A DNA stretch of 25,179 bases from a virus: positions 1 to 25,179 of IMG/VR virus record IMGVR_UViG_3300032235_000354, one strand, 5' to 3'. Both the position numbers and the translations under genes were made by a program. The notes beneath the pieces were generated by a model. That model was given only the letters and a program-made list of their open reading frames with translations, did no database searches and was not told the DNA's origin. How positions within the stretch are numbered: the stretch's first letter is position 1; each line of letters begins with the position of its first letter. Positions 20,542-25,179 of this stretch are shown here, in pieces.

Positions 20542-21213
20542 ATGTCCGTGCAAAGTGTATTGACTGGCCTGCCTTACGGTGGTCAAACCCGCAATCCGTT
20601 TAACTACGTCAAGGTTGAGCAGATTGGCAGGGATGTGACCACCAATTGGCTGACTCCTGATGAAGTCACCAATCAATTGAACTTGTTTGACGATCAGAGC
20701 CAAGACAGCTATGTCATGGGCTTGGATTTGGCAACTCGGATGTACATTGAGGACTACCTCGGGCTGTCGATCTTCCCTGTAACGTACCGTGTTTGGTATG
20801 GCGCAGAGAGCTTGACGGCCACTCCTGTGAGTCTTGACCTGCCAGAAGTCAGTCAGAATGTGCAACCAAACCTTGCGCCTCTGACAATCGGTTCTGTCGG
20901 TTATTACAACTCTCTTTTCCCGCCTGTCTTTGTTCCTGTTGACCCATCGCAGTATTACTACGACAACAGCGGTAACAAAATCATCATCACCAGCTTGCCG
21001 ACCGACATCAACACACAGATGACGGCTCCAATTGTGGTGCAGTACACGACCGTGGGCAGTCCTTTGGCGGCTTATCCCGTGATTAAGCAGGCTGGATTGC
21101 TGATTCTCACGCACCTGTACAACAACCGTTCGGACACAACTGAAACCAAGCTGAAGACCATCCCTTATGGCGCTCAGACTTTGCTGCGTCCTTACAAGCC
21201 ACTGGTGATGTAA
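20542..21213 (+). CDS. Head-tail connector (HK97 gp6-like adaptor)
   Basis: A 223-aa protein. The N-terminal helices (WLTPDEVTNQLNLF...YVMGLDLATRMYIEDYLGLSIF) and the C-terminal helix (IKQAGLLILTHLYNNRSD...LLRPYKPLVM) match the gp6-type adaptor that binds under the portal. Between them lies a beta-rich insert of about 100 residues, which makes it about twice the usual length. Confidence 0.85.
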   Translation: MSVQSVLTGLPYGGQTRNPFNYVKVEQIGRDVTTNWLTPDEVTNQLNLFDDQSQDSYVMGLDLATRMYIEDYLGLSIFPVTYRVWYGAESLTATPVSLDLPEVSQNVQPNLAPLTIGSVGYYNSLFPPVFVPVDPSQYYYDNSGNKIIITSLPTDINTQMTAPIVVQYTTVGSPLAAYPVIKQAGLLILTHLYNNRSDTTETKLKTIPYGAQTLLRPYKPLVM

Positions 21214-21558
21214 ATGTCTATTGCGCGTTTTGAAGATGTTGCCATCTACAATTTGACTTTCAGCAAGTCAAGTTTTGGTGAGCAGGCAACCACTCAGACC
21301 GAGTGGTTCAAGACCCGTGCGCGAGTGGAAGATGTGGCGAACAACGTCAAGATTTCGGACAAGTACCGTCTGTATCAAGACTTGGTGAATTTCACATTCA
21401 ATTACACGCCAAACACAAAGCGGATTGTTGACCATCAGCAGTCTTACTCTATTTTCTGGCGCGGCAATTTTTACCGCATCACCGATGTCCGTGAAACGAA
21501 CAATCGGATGAACGTGAAAATGATGTGCTATCGCTCTGACCCTGTTACGGCGGTGTAA
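21214..21558 (+). CDS. Head-tail joining/stopper protein (SPP1 gp16-like)
   Basis: A 114-aa beta-rich protein with FEDVAIYNLTFSKSS at the start and IFWRGNFYRITDVRETNNRMNVKMMCYRSDP at the end, the pattern of head-closure proteins of the Phage_H_T_join type. Order after the connector supports the role. Its start immediately follows the previous stop. Confidence 0.8.
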   Translation: MSIARFEDVAIYNLTFSKSSFGEQATTQTEWFKTRARVEDVANNVKISDKYRLYQDLVNFTFNYTPNTKRIVDHQQSYSIFWRGNFYRITDVRETNNRMNVKMMCYRSDPVTAV

Positions 21559-21978
21559 ATGGCAACACAAAACAATGTCGTACAGTATGGCAAGGCGATT
21601 CAGTACACACTGAGTCAAATCGTCAATCCTGTGCCTGTTTACGCATCGTTTAACCGAAACTTTGCCGATCAGCCAAAGTTCATCACTTGGATGCTGCGAA
21701 ATGTCCATCAGCCAGTCTATACGGGCCAGCAGCAAAGCAACAAAGGCATTGACCGTCCTGTCTTTCAGATTTCAATCTTTACCCAACAGATTGAAGACGG
21801 GTTCACTATCTCCAATCAGATTCTTCAGAGTCTGCATGGGTATAGTGGTCAACTTGGAAGTCCCACGGATGGCTTTTTCATTGCGAAGGCCGATGTGATG
21901 TGGCTTTACAATAGCTACAACAACGAGGAAAATATGGCGCAAATCTTCTTGGATTGCACCATAGACGTCCCGGCGTAA
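21559..21978 (+). CDS. Tail terminator/completion protein (DUF3168-like)
   Basis: A 139-aa protein, with VQYGKAIQYTLSQIVNPVPVYASF, then RPVFQISIFTQQIEDGFTISNQILQSL and a beta C terminus (FLDCTIDV). This resembles the lambda gpU/DUF3168-type tail terminators that cap the tail tube. It lies between the stopper and the major tail protein, as expected. Confidence 0.75.
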   Translation: MATQNNVVQYGKAIQYTLSQIVNPVPVYASFNRNFADQPKFITWMLRNVHQPVYTGQQQSNKGIDRPVFQISIFTQQIEDGFTISNQILQSLHGYSGQLGSPTDGFFIAKADVMWLYNSYNNEENMAQIFLDCTIDVPA

Positions 21979-22020
21979 TACAAGACAATTTGTTCAACTA
22001 TCTTTTGAAGGAAACTCAAA

Positions 22021-22545
22021 ATGGCTCTCATTAACAAAGTCTTGCCCGGTTACGTGGCGACCCTCTGGTGTCAAACTGGCGCTACGCCAACACCTCTGAC
22101 TGATACCCAACTGTCCACATGGACTGGTCAAGTTGCTGACATCATTGGCACTTCCGCTGGTGGTACTGGTACTGATGGCATTCTCGTGCCTGTGGAAGCA
22201 ATCCCTGCTTTCGGTGCTGACGATGCTTTCGCCGCTTACTCTGTGGCTGGCGCTCGCACTGGTGCAAAGATCACCACACAAAACCAAGTGACATCGCTGA
22301 CCGTCACTGCTGCTTGGAATCCCGCTGATACAGCACAGCTGCTGATCCGTGATGACGGCTACAACGGCACAATCGTTCGCACCTATGTGGTTGCCGTGTA
22401 TGACGGCGAAGACACTGTTGCCTACGCCTTCAACGGCATGGTTGGTGGTATGTCTTGGGATATGTCTCCTTCTGCCGAAGGTAAGTTCAACTTCACCATC
22501 CACCCCATCGGTGGCAACAGCTACGGCTGGTCCAACAACGCCTAA
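22021..22545 (+). CDS. Major tail protein
   Basis: A 174-aa Thr/Gly-rich beta protein, MALINKVLPGYVATLWCQTG..., with QNQVTSLTVTAAWNPADTAQ and YVVAVYDGEDTVAYAFNGMVGGMSWDMSPSAEGKFNFTIHP. Position before the tail chaperones, a strong ribosome site (GAAGGAAA) and optimised codons support the tube protein. Family identity is from context and pattern. Confidence 0.8.
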   Translation: MALINKVLPGYVATLWCQTGATPTPLTDTQLSTWTGQVADIIGTSAGGTGTDGILVPVEAIPAFGADDAFAAYSVAGARTGAKITTQNQVTSLTVTAAWNPADTAQLLIRDDGYNGTIVRTYVVAVYDGEDTVAYAFNGMVGGMSWDMSPSAEGKFNFTIHPIGGNSYGWSNNA

Positions 22546-22551
22546 TACAGC

Positions 22552-22776
22552 ATGACGACAATAAAAGACACTACAGACCTGCTGAGTTTCCTTGTGAGCC
22601 AAGCTGATTCTTCCAAGAATTGGTTTGGCTTCACACAACAGCGCATTACTGCTATTGCGTTGGCTCACGACATTGCAAGGCATCACGCCGACAAGATGAC
22701 ACCAGAACAAGCGGTGCAATATGCCATCGACTTGAATCAGGCCGTCTACGAAAAGATCATCAAAACGACACGATAA
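22552..22776 (+). CDS. Small hypothetical tail-region protein
   Basis: A 74-aa helical protein between major tail protein and chaperone, MTTIKDTTDLLSFLVSQADS..., with AIALAHDIARHHADKMTPEQAVQYAIDLNQAVYEKI. No domain is recognised. Confidence 0.7.
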   Translation: MTTIKDTTDLLSFLVSQADSSKNWFGFTQQRITAIALAHDIARHHADKMTPEQAVQYAIDLNQAVYEKIIKTTR

Positions 22777-22785
22777 GGAAAAACC

Positions 22786-23256
22786 ATGTCACGCATTCAA
22801 TCTGCTTTTGGCGACAGTTACCAAAAGGCATCCGCACATCTACGCACCAAGACATTTGAGCTTGGTGGTCATGTCTTCAAGGTTCGCATTCCTTTGTCCA
22901 AAGAGATGGAGCAAATTGAGACAGCAATCACAACCATTGACGATGAAGTTCTGAAGCAGCGATACGAGAAGATGTCGTCCAGCTTCCGTACTGGCACATT
23001 GATCGAAGGTGTAGAAATCACAGAAGATGACGTTATTGTTGAGGGCCGATCCACAAAGGATTTGGTTCGTCAAGTCATCATGATGGAGCAGCGGATTGTT
23101 CAATTCATCAGGCTGTTGGTTCCAGAGGTTGGTACTCTGAACGACTTGACCTATGAGGAAGTTGATGCCGAGTGGCCTATGGCCGTCCAGTTGGAAATGA
23201 TTGCCAAGATTACAGAGGCCATCCAACCCGGCTACAAGGACTCCAGAAAAAACTAA
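22786..23256 (+). CDS. Tail assembly chaperone, short form (lambda gpG-like)
   Basis: A 156-aa protein. Residues 23-45 carry FELGGHVFKVRIPLSKEMEQIE and the rest is helical, in keeping with gpG-type tail chaperones that coat the tape measure. Near its end the codons AGA AAA AAC form a slippery site; most ribosomes stop at TAA 23254. A GGAAAAACC site precedes ATG 22786. Confidence 0.85.
   Translation: MSRIQSAFGDSYQKASAHLRTKTFELGGHVFKVRIPLSKEMEQIETAITTIDDEVLKQRYEKMSSSFRTGTLIEGVEITEDDVIVEGRSTKDLVRQVIMMEQRIVQFIRLLVPEVGTLNDLTYEEVDAEWPMAVQLEMIAKITEAIQPGYKDSRKN
23247..23253 (+). other. Programmed -1 frameshift site A AAA AAC
   Basis: The heptamer stands exactly in phase (A-AAA-AAC) three bases before the zero-frame stop. 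Nine bases downstream, ACGCTC (23263-23268) can pair with GAGCGT (23281-23286), or GAGCGTA (23281-23287) with TACGCTC (23292-23298). Slippage leads into the open frame to 23597, the usual gpG-T arrangement. Confidence 0.88.
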
Positions 23257-23597
23257 TACAGGACGCTCACTTGCAAGCCCGAGCGTATGTGTACGCTCAC
23301 GGTGGGTGTCCTGACGATATTCCGGTCGATGACCTGCGGAACATCGAGATTATGTTGGTCGATGGGATGATTGGGAACAAGGCTGTCTTGCTGGCGCTAA
23401 GTTCCTTGACCACGGGCAACTTAAACTCGAAAATGCAGAAGACGGCAAAGCCATTCCGAATGCAGGATGTCTTGCCGTCAACTCACGACTATATCGTTCC
23501 GCCTTTGAGCGAAGAGCAGCAGCGTGAACAGACGAACAAGCAATTGCTGGCGTTTGTAGCGATGAAGCCCGGTTCGGAGGCATTCTTGAAAGTTTGA
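23253..23597 (+). CDS. Tail assembly chaperone, frameshift extension (gpT-like)
   Basis: After slipping, the -1 frame reads LIQDAHLQARAYVYAHGG and continues for 114 residues to 23597, giving a 270-aa fusion with the upstream protein (22786-23253 joined to 23253-23597). The extension has no good start of its own. It contains DVLPSTHDYIVPPLSEEQQREQTNKQLLAF. In lambda the T part binds the tail tube protein and recruits it to the tape measure. Confidence 0.85.
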   Translation, partial: LIQDAHLQARAYVYAHGGCPDDIPVDDLRNIEIMLVDGMIGNKAVLLALSSLTTGNLNSKMQKTAKPFRMQDVLPSTHDYIVPPLSEEQQREQTNKQLLAFVAMKPGSEAFLKV

Positions 23598-23598
23598 C

Positions 23599-24093
23599 AT
23601 GGCCTATACCCCTCAAGGGCAAAAATACCAGCTAACCGGATTTGCTGAATTTGAGCAGCAACTGGAAGAAATGGCTAGGGATTTTCGGGGTGACTTGGTT
23701 GCTAGAAACACTCTTGTTCCTGCGGCCAAGGCGGCTATGCAATCAGTTCTTAACTCAGCCAAGTCCAAGGCTAGTGTTGGCGACAAGCCAAGGGATGCTG
23801 ACAACCCGATCCACATGAGGGACACCATTCGTTTGGACGCTCGCATTCCAAGTGAAAAAGATAAGCGCAGCGATTACGTCAATGAAACTGATGCTGCCAT
23901 CGCCGTGGTTTCGGTCAAAAAAAGCGCCGTTTCACTGGCAAACGAGTTTGGCACATCCAAGATGCCAGCAAACCCTTTTTTGCGCCCTGCACTGCAAGAA
24001 AACACTCAGACTGTCTTGACGGCACTAAAATCTGAACTGGCTCAAAGAATTACAAATTACGCCAAGAAACTTGAACGCAAGAGGAATAAATAA
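23599..24093 (+). CDS. HK97 gp10-like protein (tail/neck)
   Basis: A 164-aa protein with LTGFAEFEQQLEEMARDF at the start, a basic helical middle, and SLANEFGTSKMPANPFLRPALQ near the end, the hallmark of the HK97-gp10 family. Members usually lie between stopper and tail terminator; here the gene lies after the chaperones and before the tape measure. One base separates it from the upstream stop. Confidence 0.8.
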   Translation: MAYTPQGQKYQLTGFAEFEQQLEEMARDFRGDLVARNTLVPAAKAAMQSVLNSAKSKASVGDKPRDADNPIHMRDTIRLDARIPSEKDKRSDYVNETDAAIAVVSVKKSAVSLANEFGTSKMPANPFLRPALQENTQTVLTALKSELAQRITNYAKKLERKRNK

Positions 24094-25179
24094 TGGCTTC
24101 ACAAAACATTGCTCGACTTGGCGTAACCCTTGGCTTGGACACGGCGGAGTTCACTGCGTCTATTGATAAAGCCATTTCTGAAAATAAAAAGCTCAAAGAC
24201 TCTATTCGCAGAGAAACTGCCGCCGCTGAAAAAGAGCTTAAGGCATTGAAATATGCGACTGATGACTACGGCAAGGTAGTCTCTAAGGTCACATTGGTTG
24301 AGCGAGAGATGGCCGCTGGCAGGTTCAAAAACGCCACTGCTGACGTTAAGAAGCAACTGCTTGACCAAGCCAAGGCATACGATGCAATAGCCGCATCAGC
24401 GAAGAACGCTGCTGGCGCTCAGTTCAAGATGAACGAGCAGCAGAAAATTCAGTTGACCTACCAAACAACTGACTTGGTGACACAGATCGCTTCCGGCCAA
24501 AGCCCATTGATTGCCATCTTGCAGCAGGGTGGTCAACTTAAGGACGTCATGGGCGGCGTGGGCAATGCTTTACGTGCTGTTGGCTCTTTGTTCACACCTG
24601 TGACGGTTGGGGCTGGCGCTGCTGCGTTGGCTATTGGTACTGTTGCTCTTGCCGCATATCAGGCGGCAGATGACTTGCATAAGCTGCAAGACGCATTGAC
24701 ATTGACTGGTAAGTTTTCTGGCGTAACCGAGGAATCTTTCTTTAGGCTTGCCAAGACACTTAGCGAAAACACAAACGCAAGCATTGGCAAAACCAAAGAT
24801 GCGTTGATGTCCGTTATTTCAACGGGGCAATTTACAGGCAAGGCTTTTGAGGCGGTCACTCAGGCAGTCATCACCTATTCTCAGATTGCCGGAGTTACTG
24901 CTCAAGAGGCGACTGACAAACTTAAAGGCGGCTTGAACGGCACTGCCGAAGGCGCAAAGTCTCTCAATAAAGAGATGAACTTTTTGACGCTTGAGCAATA
25001 CAAGCAAATTGAAGCCCTTGAGAGGGCAGGCAAAAAACAAGAGGCAGCACAAGTTGTGGCTGTAGCCTTGAACACCAAACTTGAGCAGCAGCGCCGAGAG
25101 CTTGGCATTCTTGAGGGTGCTTGGAAGGATGTTACGAAAGCTGTCAGCGGTTATTACGACAAGCTGAAAGAATTGCTTA
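24093..25179 (+). CDS. Tail tape measure protein (3' partial)
   Basis: The first 362 residues are present; the frame is open at the right edge. After an N-terminal MASQNIARLGVTLGLDTAEFTASIDKA and a long coiled-coil (to about 110) comes TYQTTDLVTQIASGQSPLIAILQQGGQLKDVMGG, typical of lambda gpH-type tape measures (TMP_2), and a hydrophobic segment near 165-190 (GAGAAALAIGTVALAAY). The protein sets tail length and takes part in DNA injection. ATG overlaps the previous stop (TAATG). Confidence 0.92.
   Translation, partial: MASQNIARLGVTLGLDTAEFTASIDKAISENKKLKDSIRRETAAAEKELKALKYATDDYGKVVSKVTLVEREMAAGRFKNATADVKKQLLDQAKAYDAIAASAKNAAGAQFKMNEQQKIQLTYQTTDLVTQIASGQSPLIAILQQGGQLKDVMGGVGNALRAVGSLFTPVTVGAGAAALAIGTVALAAYQAADDLHKLQDALTLTGKFSGVTEESFFRLAKTLSENTNASIGKTKDALMSVISTGQFTGKAFEAVTQAVITYSQIAGVTAQEATDKLKGGLNGTAEGAKSLNKEMNFLTLEQYKQIEALERAGKKQEAAQVVAVALNTKLEQQRRELGILEGAWKDVTKAVSGYYDKLKELL

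Noticed and set aside
18107-21114. Two very long leftward ORFs (463 and 538 codons) opposite the capsid genes
   Set aside because: They mirror the codon-biased capsid genes, have Cys/His/Arg-rich low-quality products, and no ribosome site or family pattern. Both capsid genes are certain.

Overview
The window is the central part of a tailed double-stranded DNA bacteriophage (siphovirus-like; it could also be a prophage). Evidence is a full packaging-head-tail module in the usual HK97-like order, a lambda gpH-type tape measure, a -1 frameshift tail chaperone pair, a holin/endolysin cassette and a dense set of small early genes. The host is most likely a betaproteobacterium, perhaps Comamonadaceae or a relative from fresh water. 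This rests on a textbook CTGT-N8-ACAG LexA box and on general resemblance of the small proteins; it is an inference, not shown. No integrase, repressor or host gene is seen, so lifestyle cannot be decided here.

Layout. 1-1570 (+): lysis end, with two membrane proteins (one a 3-TM holin of the gene-transfer-agent type) and a GH24-type endolysin. 1719-4084 (-): early operon with DUF3310, a MazG-like NTP pyrophosphohydrolase, a small protein, a 49-aa secreted cysteine-rich protein, a Gp157-like protein and an SSB-like protein. Its probable promoter lies at 4134-4162 and holds an operator-like dyad in the spacer. 4191-10748 (+): long early/middle operon with DUF1376 replication protein, several small winged-helix proteins, VRR-NUC nuclease, NinB, Ref-like HNH nuclease, a 371-aa protein with palindromic coding repeats, Cys-cluster and Dps-like proteins. 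Eleven junctions are ATGA stop/start overlaps, and the operon ends at a clear terminator (10799-10825).

10826-11186 is a non-coding island enclosed by two terminators that point at each other. It carries a consensus LexA box, a dyad, GCCTGCC repeats and a long-armed inverted repeat. 11230-12331 (-) is an accessory cassette of five small genes, three of them under 60 codons, with a leader hairpin and its own terminator. 12441 onward (+) is the late operon: HNH nuclease, TerS, TerL, a GIY-YIG homing-type endonuclease, portal, HK97 prohead protease, two tandem paralogous major capsid proteins separated by a terminator-like hairpin, head-tail connectors, tail terminator, major tail protein, frameshifted tail chaperones, a gp10-like protein and the start of the tape measure protein, which runs off the right edge.

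Most notable: the paired capsid genes with a hairpin between them, the LexA-controlled non-coding island, the small secreted Cys-rich protein, palindromic repeats inside a coding sequence, and a Dps-like protein with most of the ferroxidase ligands at the right spacing.
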